DNA of 64,000 bases from Hyaloraphidium curvatum (taxonomy: Eukaryota; Monoblepharomycota; Hyaloraphidiomycetes; Hyaloraphidiales; Hyaloraphidiaceae), in the NCBI GenBank assembly GCA_025558095.1, contig JAIVFI010000006.1:186001-250000 (forward strand). Direction: 5' to 3'. Positions 10,563 to 21,863 of the stretch are shown one piece after another. The notes below the pieces were generated by a model. The model was not told where the DNA came from and made no database searches. It was given only the letters and a program-made list of their open reading frames with translations. Numbering within the stretch: position 1 is the first letter of the stretch; the number at the start of each line of letters is the position of its first letter. The position numbers and the translations under genes were made by a program.

Positions 10563-10984
10563 GATTGACGCGTTTCTCTTGCTTCGTGCGACAGCAAAGA
10601 CGGGTGCTCGAGAAGCGATGTCTCCCGGCCGCCGCGCCACCCGCAAGTCGACGGTACCAGGAGGCGCGAAGACCCTCAAGCTAATACAGCTCCAGCATTA
10701 TGATCAACCAATGCTCAGTTTCGTCTTCCGTCATCCCAGGCGCGTAGGCGCAGAACCGGACGAACCGCCGCGAATGGGGGCGTTCCTCCGTCGGAGCCGT
10801 CAAAATCGCAGCAGGAACATGCATTGGCCTCCTCTAAGTAGACGTGTGCAATACATTAGCGATCGAAAGAAATGTGCCCCGCGCGGCGGTTCTCCTTGTC
10901 CGAGGGCCGCAGCGCCCTGTCCCGGTCGGCCCTCTCGTACCTGTCAACGTCGAAAAGTCAACCAGAACCACCCGCAAGCGCAAG
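10563..10984. other. intergenic region between two minus-strand genes
   Basis: This 420-bp stretch lies between the 3' end of the coiled-coil gene and the start of the amidohydrolase gene. It should contain the amidohydrolase promoter. I see no gene, repeat or RNA structure in it. Confidence 0.4.
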
Positions 10985-12763
10985 TCAAACGCACCGATCC
11001 GCATCCTTCCCGTACGCTTCCTCCTCCCTCCTCGCCAGCCGCTCCAGCCTTCCCTCCTGCGCCGCGACCCTCCCCTGGAGCTCCTCGAGCTTTTCCGCCG
11101 CCCGCTTGAGGTGGTCGGACATCTGCCCGCAGAGCGCCTTGAGCGCCCTCCTCTCCTCCTTCAGCCTGCCCAGATCCGCTTCCATGCGCCCGCGGACGTC
11201 CCGCAACGCCACGATCTCCCTCTGGAGGGAAACCGCCTCCCCCTCAAGCGAGCGCAGCTCCTCTGCGACCCTCCGCGCGCGCTCCTCCGCCTCGCCGCCC
11301 TCCCGCCCCGATGGGAGGCCGTGCATCAGCGCAAGCAGGATCTTGCACGCCCTATGCAGGTATGTCGGCGAGAACGAGGGCGGGGGCTGCTCCAGCTCCG
11401 GCGGGGGCGACGGATCCGCCGCCTCCACGACCGCCGCCCGGAGCTTCCCCGCGAGGGAAAAGAGGTTCCCCGAAAGGCGCTTCCAGTCCTCCTGCAGCGC
11501 GGCGCGGGCCTGCGCCAGCCCCGCGCCGTCCTCGGGCCCCCGCGGGGCGCGGAGCTGCGCCACGAGGCCGGCCTTTTCCCTGCGCAGGGCATCGATCGTC
11601 CCGCGCTGCTCCTCGACCGTGCGGCGGAGATGGTCCGCCACCGCCGGCCCAGCGGGCTGCGCCTCGGCAGCGCGGAGGCGGGACTCCTGGGCCGAGAGCG
11701 CGGCGAGCAGGTCGCCGACCTCTTTTGCGCGGGCGTTCTTCTCCGCGTCCAGGTGGTCCTGTGCGAGATCGAGCTCGTGGACGGTGCGGCGGAGCTCTTC
11801 ATGCGCGCGGGCGAGGTCATCGTGGGCGCGGGCCAGGTCCGAGCGGGCCTGGGAGAGCTCGTAGAGGGCGGAATCGGGTTCGGGGGGATGGTGTCCGGCG
11901 TGCTCGAGCTCGTCGCGGGCCCGGTCGAGCTCGTGGCGGGTCTGTTCGAGGTCCTCGCGCGTCCTGTCGAGGTCCTCGCGGACCCTGTCGAAGTCGTCCC
12001 TCGTCCTTTCGAGGTCATCTCTGGTCTGCTCCAGCTCGCCGCGCGTCCGCTCCAGCTCGTCCCTGGTCCCCTCCAGCTCGTCCTGGCTGCGGGTAAGCGC
12101 GTCCTGCGCATGACGCAGATCCTCCTTTGCCCCCTGTAGGTCCTCTTTAGACCTCTGGAGCTCATCTCGGAGCGCCTCGGCCTCCCGCTTGGCGGCCTCG
12201 AGCTCGGCCGCCCACTTCCCTTCAGCTTCCCCGTAGTCCCCGTCGTAGAAGAAGCCCTCCTCGGCGTCGTCGAAATAGTCGTCGTCGTCCGACAGATCCA
12301 GCTCCTCGAGCTGCCTGCCCAGCCCCGGCGTTCCCGGCCTAGCGGGCGTTCCCGGCGTCCCAGGCGTGCCCAGGTCCGCCAACCGCTGCCTGCCGGCCGA
12401 GCGTGCGCCGCGAGCGGCCAGTGCGAAAGGAGCAAAGGGAGTGCCCGGCTTGGCGGGCGTGCCTCTGCCGGGAGTGCCGCCGGGCGTGCCGCGCCTGTTT
12501 GGCGTGCCGTTCCGCCGCAGCGCCGTGTCGAAGTCGCGGCGCGCCAGCTTTCCCTTCAGCGACGCGATATCGGCGTCGCGCACGTTGATTTCGTGGCGCA
12601 GCTGCTCGATCACGAGCCGCGCTTTGGGGTCGCCGGGGCCCTCGGGGACGACCACGAGAGAGCGGTCCAGCGCGGCCGACGCGGCGTCCGCGCCCCACCC
12701 GTCGCCGCCGTGCGGCGTCCGCAGGTCGGCCGCCGTGAGCGGAGGGGAGCCGCGGGCGCCCAT
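10985..12763 (-). CDS. large coiled-coil protein with TP-rich N-terminal region
   Basis: A single exon gives 592 residues from MGARGSPPL. The N-terminal third is basic and Gly-Thr-Pro-rich, with many GTP motifs (GTPNRRGTPGG, LGTPGTPGTPARPGTPG) that are potential proline-directed phosphorylation sites. An acidic patch DLSDDDDYFDDAEEG follows. The rest is a long coiled coil. At its centre are eight near-perfect heptads of the type R[D/E]-x-L-[E/D]-R-T, repeating at the DNA level every 21 bp (around 11900-12090). The C-terminal half continues as a less regular coiled coil rich in Glu, Arg and Leu. Such architecture fits a cytoskeletal, spindle-pole, septal or Golgi tether protein, but no orthologue is recognised. 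ATG 12892 would give a longer product overlapping the MATE stop codon. Confidence 0.7.
   Translation of the reverse strand: MGARGSPPLTAADLRTPHGGDGWGADAASAALDRSLVVVPEGPGDPKARLVIEQLRHEINVRDADIASLKGKLARRDFDTALRRNGTPNRRGTPGGTPGRGTPAKPGTPFAPFALAARGARSAGRQRLADLGTPGTPGTPARPGTPGLGRQLEELDLSDDDDYFDDAEEGFFYDGDYGEAEGKWAAELEAAKREAEALRDELQRSKEDLQGAKEDLRHAQDALTRSQDELEGTRDELERTRGELEQTRDDLERTRDDFDRVREDLDRTREDLEQTRHELDRARDELEHAGHHPPEPDSALYELSQARSDLARAHDDLARAHEELRRTVHELDLAQDHLDAEKNARAKEVGDLLAALSAQESRLRAAEAQPAGPAVADHLRRTVEEQRGTIDALRREKAGLVAQLRAPRGPEDGAGLAQARAALQEDWKRLSGNLFSLAGKLRAAVVEAADPSPPPELEQPPPSFSPTYLHRACKILLALMHGLPSGREGGEAEERARRVAEELRSLEGEAVSLQREIVALRDVRGRMEADLGRLKEERRALKALCGQMSDHLKRAAEKLEELQGRVAAQEGRLERLARREEEAYGKDADRCV
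11900..12090 (-). repeat. 21-bp tandem repeats encoding heptads
   Basis: About eight diverged copies of a 21-bp unit encode consecutive coiled-coil heptads (RDELERT, RGELEQT, RDDLERT, RDDFDRV, REDLDRT and so on). The frame is preserved throughout, and most changes between units are conservative. Confidence 0.75.
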
Positions 12764-12888
12764 GTTGGGAAAAGCGATTTGGATTCGGGGTGGTTGCGCA
12801 CTGCAAAGCAGGCGGCCGCGGTCCCGACACCGGAGGCGTCCGTCGAATCTGTCCCCTTCTTTTAGCGCCCTGTCTGCCATATCGCCCG

Positions 12889-14505
12889 TCACGACTGCTC
12901 TTCTTCAGCGCCGCCCACCGCCCTCTCCATTGCCCTCTTGGATTCCGCCTCCAGGTCCAACTTGGCCCACAGGTGCACCCCCATCGCCCCCGCGACAATG
13001 TAGAGCGCGGCCGTCAGCCCGATCCACAGCCCTGCGAGGCCCATGTCGAACTTGAACGCTAGCACGAGGGCCAGCGGGAGGCCAAAGGCGTAGTAGGCTG
13101 CCGCGTTGACAGCCGCGCCCATCTCCTGGAGCCCAACGCCGCGCACGACGCCGCCAAAGACGAGCTGCAGGGAGTCGGCGGGTTGGCTGCAACGCTGATC
13201 AGCACCGGAGCAAACAGTGTGGAGGCAAGCGGCGACCCACATGACAGCGGCGGGGATGAGCAGCGCCGAAATCAGCCTTTGGACATCCTTGTCCTCGGCA
13301 TCAAAAAGCCTCCCCCAGAAATCGTCGATCCTCGCAGCAAGCAGCAAGCACGGGTTCACCACGCAGCCGTAAACGAGCCCGAGCACCATCGAAGCCCTTA
13401 TCACCCTCGCCGCGACCCTTGGCCTCCCCGCCCCCAGCGCGTTCCCGACCGCGTTGGCCGACGCGATCGACAGCCCGAACGGGAGCTGGTAGTTGAGCGT
13501 CAGGGTCAGCAGGATCACGCTCTGCGCCGCCAGCGCCGCCGGCGAGATAAGCCCCGCGGCGAGGGCGAGCACCTCGTAGGCCCAGTACTCGCTGCCGAGC
13601 ATGAAGATGCCCGGCACGGCGAGGCGGAGCATTTCGCGCGCACCGCGGGGGGAGAGCACGCGCGGGGAGAACCAGGATCCCCAGGTGTCGCGGCCGATGC
13701 CGAACAGGTAGATGGCGAGGAAGAACAGCAGCGGCTGGATGGCGTAGGTGACAGACAGCGTGAGCGCGGGCCCCACGAACCCCAGCCTTTGGGTCATGAA
13801 CCACGCCAGCGCGACGTGCTGCGGCGTGGAAAACAGCTGCACGGCAAAGTGCACGCGCATCCACCCCAAACTCTGAAGGTACTTCTTCAGCGTCTCGCTG
13901 ACCAGGTTCGGAAACAGCCCCAGCGCGCACGCGAGCACGTAACGTCCGGCCATGGATGCCAGTTCGGGGTCCTGGCCCAGCATTCGGAGCGCGGCGGGGG
14001 TGAGCGTCCACAGCGCGGCGATGGGGAGGGTGAGGAGGAAGGAAAACACGATGCCGCGCTGGAGGAGCACGGAGAGCAGGTGCGGATCGGCCGGCAGGCG
14101 GGGCTTGAGCAGTGCCGTGCGCTCGTCCGTGCCGGCCTCAGGGTCCGCGGCCTCGGTACCGTTGCCGTCCACTACTTCGGCACCCTCCAACGCCCCCACG
14201 GCCTGGCTCATCAGCGTGTCCATGGCCAGCAGCGCGCCCCAGCCGACGTAGAGCCCCGTGCAGTTGAACACCATGATGGCCAGCGTCCCGGAAGCAAGCT
14301 CCTTGGTACCCAGCGTGCCCAGGAAATAGGTGTTGCTGAAAGGCACGGCGACCTGGAGGAGGTAGCCCAGGCTGACGGGAAGGCCGTTCCAGAGCAGGCC
14401 GCCAATGTCGGAAGCGAATCCGCCGACATCGGGGTCAGGTTCTGCCGGAACGCCGCCGGATGTACTTGGATTCGCGTCTGCGGGCTCTTCTATCGTGCCA
14501 GACAT
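12889..14505 (-). CDS. MATE-family multidrug/toxin extrusion transporter
   Basis: One exon of 538 residues from MSGTIEEPAD. About twelve hydrophobic helices follow a short polar N-terminus. MATE landmarks include GLPVSLGYLLQVAVPFSNTY at helix 1, the second-half counterpart LAVPGIFMLGSEYWAYEVLA, and QLPFGLSIASANAVGNALGAG, a typical second-bundle motif. A large acidic loop (GTEAADPEAGTDERTALL) sits between helices 2 and 3, in the style of yeast ERC1-type proteins. The protein should export organic cations or toxic metabolites using an ion gradient. A short polar insertion (around HTVCSGADQRCSQPADS, near 13190-13235) interrupts helix 10. It could be an undetected tiny intron or a real loop. Confidence 0.88.
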   Translation of the reverse strand: MSGTIEEPADANPSTSGGVPAEPDPDVGGFASDIGGLLWNGLPVSLGYLLQVAVPFSNTYFLGTLGTKELASGTLAIMVFNCTGLYVGWGALLAMDTLMSQAVGALEGAEVVDGNGTEAADPEAGTDERTALLKPRLPADPHLLSVLLQRGIVFSFLLTLPIAALWTLTPAALRMLGQDPELASMAGRYVLACALGLFPNLVSETLKKYLQSLGWMRVHFAVQLFSTPQHVALAWFMTQRLGFVGPALTLSVTYAIQPLLFFLAIYLFGIGRDTWGSWFSPRVLSPRGAREMLRLAVPGIFMLGSEYWAYEVLALAAGLISPAALAAQSVILLTLTLNYQLPFGLSIASANAVGNALGAGRPRVAARVIRASMVLGLVYGCVVNPCLLLAARIDDFWGRLFDAEDKDVQRLISALLIPAAVMWVAACLHTVCSGADQRCSQPADSLQLVFGGVVRGVGLQEMGAAVNAAAYYAFGLPLALVLAFKFDMGLAGLWIGLTAALYIVAGAMGVHLWAKLDLEAESKRAMERAVGGAEEEQS

Positions 14506-14781
14506 ATGGAACCGACCCGCGTTAGGCGATCGCGGACGACGGGGCTCCGGGGAGACCAACGAGACCGTTCGGCGGCCGATCACAATCGCGATCCCCACCG
14601 GCCACCAAGGGCGATCAGCGCGCCCGATCTCGTGCTCCGTTGACAACGACGAGATGCAATTTGAGCAGACAACTTATCTACACTCTACGAAGTGCGCCCG
14701 AACCGAACCAATAGCATGCAGTGGCCACCGATGTCCGCCCGTGCCGGGTATCCCCTCTTCGCGACGATCCCGACGCGGCGC

Positions 14782-16885
<2,104 letters not shown>

Positions 16886-17110
16886 ACCACGCGCGGACGG
16901 CCGCGGATCCGAGTCTGGGGGCCGGGGGGGTTTCGAGAGAAAATCAACCGTCACGGCGCCGCACCACTCGGGACGCAAGGCCCGCCGGTTCGCGCGGCAC
17001 TCCGATCGCCCGGACGCAGCTGGAGTCAATCTCTCCAAATTTTGCTTCTTTGGACGATGAAGGCCGCGATGCCTAGGAATCTCGCTGGATGCCAGTGAAA
17101 CGGACCGCGG
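16886..17110. promoter_or_regulatory. divergent promoter region, IMPDH / methyltransferase
   Basis: Only 225 bp separates the two divergent start codons, so both promoters and leaders must be here. No TATA box is obvious. Assignment is from gene arrangement only. Confidence 0.5.
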
Positions 17111-18088
17111 ATGTCGTCCGCCGCTCGGCATCTTCTCGCCATAGGAACCGCGGTCGTCCTGATCTTTGCGGTTTTCCAAGTCGGATATTCGTTCGGCTCG
17201 AGACGCTCTGAGGTCCCGGAGGATATCCAGATCGCGCACGATTCGGAGATTCGGCCTCCGCACGCGATTCCCCTATCGGTAGCGGCCTCCGCGGGGCGAG
17301 TTCCCGTCTTCGCGGATCCGTTCGGCACGGATGCCGCAAAGAACCTCTCTGGATTTCGCGATGGCCTCTACGCTGCCGTCGTGAAGGACTTTGAAGGCTG
17401 GAACCGGACCCGTGTTTCCCACGGGGAGTATGCCCTGTTCAAGGAGGTGGTCCGCTGCCCCCCAAACAGGCCGCACAAGCGATACGGCGGCTTTGGCGAC
17501 GGCGGCAAGATCCTCTGCCGGATGCCGGATGCCGCGGCGGCGGGCTGCACCGTCCTGTCGCTGGGCTCCCGGAACGACTTCACCTTCGAGACGGGGATGC
17601 TCGATGCCACGGGGTGCGACGTGGTGACGATGGACTGCTCCCACGATGCACAGTCCCTAGGCCCGCGCCACCAATTCCACAGAGTTTGCGTGGGGACGCC
17701 TGCCGGCGCGACAAAGCTGGACGCCTCGCTGTTCCTGCCCTACGACGAGGCCGTCGCCAAGTACGTCCGCTCCAAGATCGCAGTGCTCAAGATCGACATC
17801 GAGGGCTTCGAAACCCAGCTGCTCTCGTCCCTTCGCCCCGGCTTCCCGAACCTTCCCGAGCAGATCGCGCTGGAGATCCACCTGCTCGGCGACCGGAGCA
17901 AAAAACACGGCTTCGGATGGCCGGTGGTGGCCCACCAGGACCGCTACGACCTCGCACTCTTGTTCATGCACCTCGCCAACCTCGGCTACGCGGCGCATTC
18001 GCGGGAGATGAACCCGCTAGACGGCAGCTGCGCCGAGTACAGCTTTCTCCGGGTCGAGGCCGAAAGTGGTGGCGCTACAGATCGATAA
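17111..18088 (+). CDS. membrane-anchored FkbM/METTL24-type methyltransferase
   Basis: A single exon encodes 325 residues. An N-terminal hydrophobic segment (LLAIGTAVVLIFAVFQVGYS) after a short basic start predicts a type II membrane protein or signal anchor. The lumenal domain resembles FkbM-type and METTL24-like Rossmann methyltransferases. GGFGDGGKILCRMPD is followed by VLSLGSRNDFTFE, a divergent SAM-binding loop. VVTMDCSHDA comes next, then the family's LKIDIEGFETQLLSSL strand. EIHLLGDRSKKH follows in the acceptor region. The substrate is unknown; a secretory-pathway glycan or protein is plausible. NLSG and NRTR are possible N-glycosylation sites consistent with a lumenal location. Confidence 0.8.
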   Translation: MSSAARHLLAIGTAVVLIFAVFQVGYSFGSRRSEVPEDIQIAHDSEIRPPHAIPLSVAASAGRVPVFADPFGTDAAKNLSGFRDGLYAAVVKDFEGWNRTRVSHGEYALFKEVVRCPPNRPHKRYGGFGDGGKILCRMPDAAAAGCTVLSLGSRNDFTFETGMLDATGCDVVTMDCSHDAQSLGPRHQFHRVCVGTPAGATKLDASLFLPYDEAVAKYVRSKIAVLKIDIEGFETQLLSSLRPGFPNLPEQIALEIHLLGDRSKKHGFGWPVVAHQDRYDLALLFMHLANLGYAAHSREMNPLDGSCAEYSFLRVEAESGGATDR

Positions 18089-18238
18089 TGATATAAGGGT
18101 GGGAGAGCGAGGGATTCGATTGAGTGTGGGCGAAGAGTGAGAGCAGGACTGATCACGCATAGAATTCGAAGAACTTTGTCAATACACACACATTACGAAG
18201 CAAACGGCGCCCAAAAATCATCCACCAAACGCGGCACT

Positions 18239-20073
18239 CTATGCCTCGGCAGCCACATCGGCACCCTCCTCCGCGGGCGCCTCCTCCGCGGGCGCCTCCT
18301 CCGCGGGCGCCTCCACGGTCTCGGCGCCCTCCGCCGCCACCTCGAACTCCACCTCCCCGCCCTGCCCTTCCGCGTTGTACGCCGCCTCGGTCCTCCGGAT
18401 TTCCCAATCGTGCCACCACGAGTCCTTGGTCGCCTTGTGCCCGGGCCCGATCAGGTCCTCCTCCGACACCCCCAGCTCGGCCATCATCTCCTCCCGCAGT
18501 GCGTTCATCCGCTCCGCCGCCTCGTCCTTCCATCCGGGGTTGGCCGCCTCGAACGCCTCCCAGATGGGCCGCTCGGCGGGGTTGACGAGGGAAAAGATCC
18601 ACGGGACCATGGTGTCCACGGTGACGTTGTACCGCTGGTCGCGGAGGATCTTGGAGAGGATGTTGCGGCGCTTGTCCTTGAGGTGGGGGCCCTTGCGGTC
18701 GCCAAAGATGCCGGTGCGGTAGAAGTAGCTGATGGTGAGCGAGTCCTTGTCGCGGAAGGGGCAGAAGAGGATCACGCCTTGGCGGAGGGCCTCGACGCGC
18801 TCCTGCGTCCTGTGGGCAAAGAATCACCACCGTCAGAACGGAAGCGCATCCGACGGCGCACCCCCGAGCCCACCAGTAATCCCTGTCCTTAGGCCCCCTT
18901 GTCCTCTGCACGGCCGTCCCGTCGGCGGCAAAGTCGCTGACGTCCGCCCCCCTCTTGCCCCCGATCTCGCCCTCCACGTCGTTCCGGAAGTCCTTGTTCA
19001 GGGTCGACACCTGCGCGATGCCCTCCATCTCGAGGGTGGCGAAGAAATCGAGGACGCGGTCCCAGTGGTCCTGCGCGATGATGTAGATTTTGTCGTCGAT
19101 CTTGAGCTTGCGCGTGGGGAGGACGAGGGCCTCGCGGCGGGGCCCGGGAGGTCGGCCTGAGGGTGAATACGACGAACAGGTCGTCAAGCTTTGGGAATCG
19201 ACGACGCCTCGGAACCACCCACCCCGCTTCCTCTTGAACGGCTCCTCCGAGTAGCTCGAGAAGCCCGGCTGGGGCGACGTCCACTCCAGGCTGATCTCCT
19301 GCTGCCCGTACTCCTCCCCGCCCTCGGCGTAGGATTCGTCGGCGGGCGAGCCAAAGTCCACGCCGGCGCCGGCGACGGCGTGCTCGACGTCCTGCATGAG
19401 CTGCTCGTCGTCGACAGCGGGCGTCTGGCCCCTGTGGACGGCAAAACGCGGGTCAGACGGTGCGTCAAAAAGCGGGCAGTGCGAGACAAACCTGAGCGCG
19501 CTACGGCCTGCGTCGAGGTCGCTGACGAGCTCGAGCACCCGCGGGTCGGCGATTTCGGGCGCGTGCTCGGCGGTCTCGGCCGCTTCGTGCTCCTCGTGCA
19601 CCTCGTGCACCTCCTCGGCCTCGGGGACTGCCTCGAGCGCCTTCTTCTTCTTCCTGCCGCGCTTGGCGGCCGGCGCGGCCGACTGCGACCCGTCCGAGTC
19701 CTGCACCACGTCCCTGTTCCTCAGCTCCAGCACGTCCTGCTCGCCCTCCTCGGCGGACAGCCCGGCGGCGCGCTCGGCATGCAGCTCGCCCGCCGAGTCA
19801 GCGCCGTCGTCGTGCTTGGCCTTCTTGGCCTTGCGCCCGGCCCTGCCGACCATGGACCCCCGGTCAGCGCCGTCCCCCGCGTCCCCGACGCCGCACCCAC
19901 CCCGCGTGCCCGGCATTTTCCACGGGAGCCTCGCCCTCGGCGGGTTCCGCGGCGTGCTTGCGGCTCTGCGGCGGGGAGTGCGTTAGGTTCCACCAACCCT
20001 GGAACCTAGGTTTTCTCCTCCTCCACCCTCGGTTTTCCGCCGGGCCGCGCAGACTCACTTTCTTGGGCGGCAT
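18239..20073 (-). CDS. unrecognised nuclear-looking protein, six exons
   Basis: The model is 20073-20059, 19965-19901, 19842-19492, 19431-19223, 19156-18874 and 18809-18239 (1494 nt, 497 residues). The first exon encodes only MPPKK. Donors are GTGAGT, GTGGGT, GTTTGT, GTGGGT and GTGGGC. Three of the introns are multiples of three with open frames, so they are easily misread as coding. The N-terminal half is low-complexity, with basic clusters (GRKAKKAKHDD, KRGRKKKKAL) that look like nuclear localisation signals and acidic stretches. A conserved-looking core follows: TRKLKIDDKIYIIAQDHWDR, then FFATLEMEGIAQVSTLNKDF, SYFYRTGIFGDRKGPHLKDK and PWIFSLVNPAERPIWEAF. The tail has three EAPAE repeats. 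No family is recognised. A later ATG at 19853 is an alternative start. Confidence 0.65.
18265..18309 (-). repeat. three 15-bp tandem repeats at C-terminus
   Basis: A 15-bp unit (CTCCTCCGCGGGCGC on the plus strand) occurs three times in succession and encodes the EAPAE repeat near the C-terminus of the six-exon protein. The repeats look recently expanded and are in frame. Confidence 0.8.
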
Positions 20074-20500
20074 CGCTCGGCCGCGCTGAGACGGACGCCG
20101 GTCGGCGGCCGCGGTCGGCGGGGCGCGGAACGGCGCCGCGCTGTTTGTGTGCCGCGGCGGGCGCGGCTGCGAAGGGCGGAGGGCGAGGGCGCCGGCGGTC
20201 GGCGCGGGGAGCGGTGTTTGTCGGTTCGGCGAGGCGGGCCGCGGGCGGCAGACGCGGGGCGAGGCTGTTCCGCGGTGGATGTCTCGTCTGCGGCTGCGGC
20301 ACTCGGTTGGAGAAACGGTTGGCGGCGGCGAGAGGCGCGGCGGGGAGGCGCGGAAGCCCAGTTCTCCCTTCTCCGTTCCCGAACCTCTGCAACGCCGTTT
20401 TCTGCCCTCCTTTCTACTCTTTCCTTCTCTCTTTGACGTCTACCTTCATTACTGTACTGCTTCTGGGTCTCCAGGCCCTCTCCCTTCTTCCCACGACCGA
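20074..20500. other. GC-rich intergenic region
   Basis: About 430 bp lies between the start of the six-exon protein and the stop of the HAD phosphatase, both on the minus strand. Long frames on the plus strand across this region are low-complexity Arg/Gly/Ala translations of GC-rich DNA and have no support. The promoter of the six-exon gene should be here. Confidence 0.4.
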
Positions 20501-21235
20501 TCATCGCCCGGACGCCCCGTCGGCGCCGGCCCCCATCAAGTGCTCGGGCCTCAGCTCTTCCAGCCCGCCCCAGAGCAGCACGTGTGCCCCCTCCCCGCGG
20601 TCCCTCAGCCTCTCCATCTCCCCCCGGTCCAGCCGCGGATCCGGCACGCCGACGGTCCACATCCCCGCCGCCCGCGCGCTCCTCATCCCGCTCGCCGAAT
20701 CCTCGATCGCCACGCACCGCTCCGGCGGCACGCCCAGCATGTCCGCCGCGCAGAGGTAGATCGCCGGGTCCGGCTTGCCCTTCTTCCCCCTCATCACCGG
20801 ATCCGTCGCGCTCACGAGCACCGGGAACCGGTCAAACACCGGCATCATGTGCTCGTTGCTCTTGACGGCGATCAGCTCCCGGTCCGACGACGTGGCGATC
20901 GCCAGCTTCATTCCCAGCGCCGAACACGCGTCCGCTGCCTCCACCGCCCCTGCGCAGGGTCGCACGTCCCGCAGCGCGGGCAAGAGAATCCGGTCCCTCT
21001 CCGCGATGAATTCCTCCGGCGTCACGCGGCCGCCGAGCAACGCGGAGCACAGCTTGGCGCCTTCCAGCTCGGGGCGGCCGAGCAAATGAATGTGGTGCTC
21101 CTCGAAAGTATAAGGGCGGCTGAAGCCGAGCGAGGCCATGGCCGCCGCGTAGCAGCGGAAGTACACGGGCTCGGAATCGCAGAGGGTGCCATCGAGGTCG
21201 AAAATGGCAGCTAATGGGGGTTCTGGGGGAGGCAT
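20501..21235 (-). CDS. HAD-superfamily phosphatase, PGM/GS1-like
   Basis: One exon of 244 residues. All four haloacid-dehalogenase motifs are visible. Motif I is AAIFDLDGTLCDSEP (nucleophile and acid/base Asp), motif II is LAIATSSDRE, motif III is the Lys of KGKPDPAIYL, and motif IV is CVAIEDSASG. The alpha-helical cap after motif I (FRCYAAAMASLGF and onward) marks subfamily I, related to beta-phosphoglucomutase, pseudouridine-5'-phosphatase (GS1) and yeast DOG2/GPP-type sugar phosphatases. It is a cytosolic phosphomonoesterase or phosphomutase; the substrate is not predictable. No signal sequence or intron is seen. Confidence 0.85.
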   Translation of the reverse strand: MPPPEPPLAAIFDLDGTLCDSEPVYFRCYAAAMASLGFSRPYTFEEHHIHLLGRPELEGAKLCSALLGGRVTPEEFIAERDRILLPALRDVRPCAGAVEAADACSALGMKLAIATSSDRELIAVKSNEHMMPVFDRFPVLVSATDPVMRGKKGKPDPAIYLCAADMLGVPPERCVAIEDSASGMRSARAAGMWTVGVPDPRLDRGEMERLRDRGEGAHVLLWGGLEELRPEHLMGAGADGASGR

Positions 21236-21435
21236 CGCGTGCCGGGAAATGTGCGTTCGCAGTCCGCCAGTCGGGATGCCGGGACCCGGCCAAGTAATGA
21301 CCGTCCGCCCAATCCGCGAGCAGACTCATTGATCGCAAGGTAGATCTTCATTGATCACAAGACAAATCTCAATTGCCTTTGTGCATGTGCCTGGTATTAC
21401 CCAATCATGTGTTACAACCACCGCACTGCAGTATC

Positions 21436-21863
21436 TTACGCTGCCGGCGGCATTTGCCCTTCGTTCGGAGGTCCCGCCACACGGTCTTCTTGATCGCGGT
21501 GCCGCTGACAAGTCGAAAATCCAACCTGGGCAGGATTTTTGCATTGCCTGTCTTCCTTGGTGGTACCCTGACATTTTGGTTTCTCGTCACGGTATGCTGC
21601 TTCAATCACTTCCGCATACGTTGCGGGTTCTTCATTTGTGGATGGTGTCGATCGTGAAGCCCGCTTGGCTTTCCTGGCCCGTGGTTTGGAAGGACCCGCA
21701 GTGGGAAGCAGCACTGCCACCGCATCCGGAACTGGCTGGGGAACATGCTCGGGTTCAGGCTCCTCCGCAGGCAGAGGCTGTTGATCGCGTAAGCCCTGAG
21801 ACTACAGAATCAACCGAATTGAGCTCACATGACTGTTGCAGACTCGCTCAAGCTCGGCAGCTT
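21436..21863 (-). pseudogene. 3' part of split glycosyltransferase-like gene
   Basis: This is the downstream remnant of the host gene cut by the retrotransposon; its 5' part is at 32519-34356. Reading continues from the target-site duplication through 16 bases (21859-21844), then an intron, then 21795-21436. The intron is 48 nt if the donor is GTCTGC at 21843, or 33 nt if the donor is GTGAGC at 21828; both keep the frame. The final exon encodes a Pro/Glu-rich linker, a basic patch (KPRARKAKRASR) and a compact Cys/His motif: C-x9-C-x10-C-x2-H around KCQGTTKEDRQC and STCQRH. That spacing matches small zinc-binding motifs found at the ends of many fungal and bacterial proteins. Without the insertion, frame and phase continue exactly across the junction, which supports one ancestral gene. 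Confidence 0.72.
21860..21863. repeat. target site duplication, left copy
   Basis: GCTT immediately precedes the 5' LTR and is repeated at 32519-32522 immediately after the 3' LTR. A 4-bp duplication is within the normal range for Ty3/Gypsy integrases. Confidence 0.8.

Noticed and set aside
10844-12139. Long plus-strand frame opposite the coiled-coil gene
   Set aside because: It is a complement of the 21-bp repeats giving Leu/Val/Arg-rich translation. The minus frame explains the heptads.
13190-13235. Tiny intron in the MATE gene
   Set aside because: Removing a candidate 29-nt segment breaks the frame. The insert is kept as possible extra residues.
20147-21214. Plus-strand frame overlapping the HAD phosphatase
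   Set aside because: The minus strand carries all four HAD motifs. The plus translation is His/Arg/Pro-rich noise.
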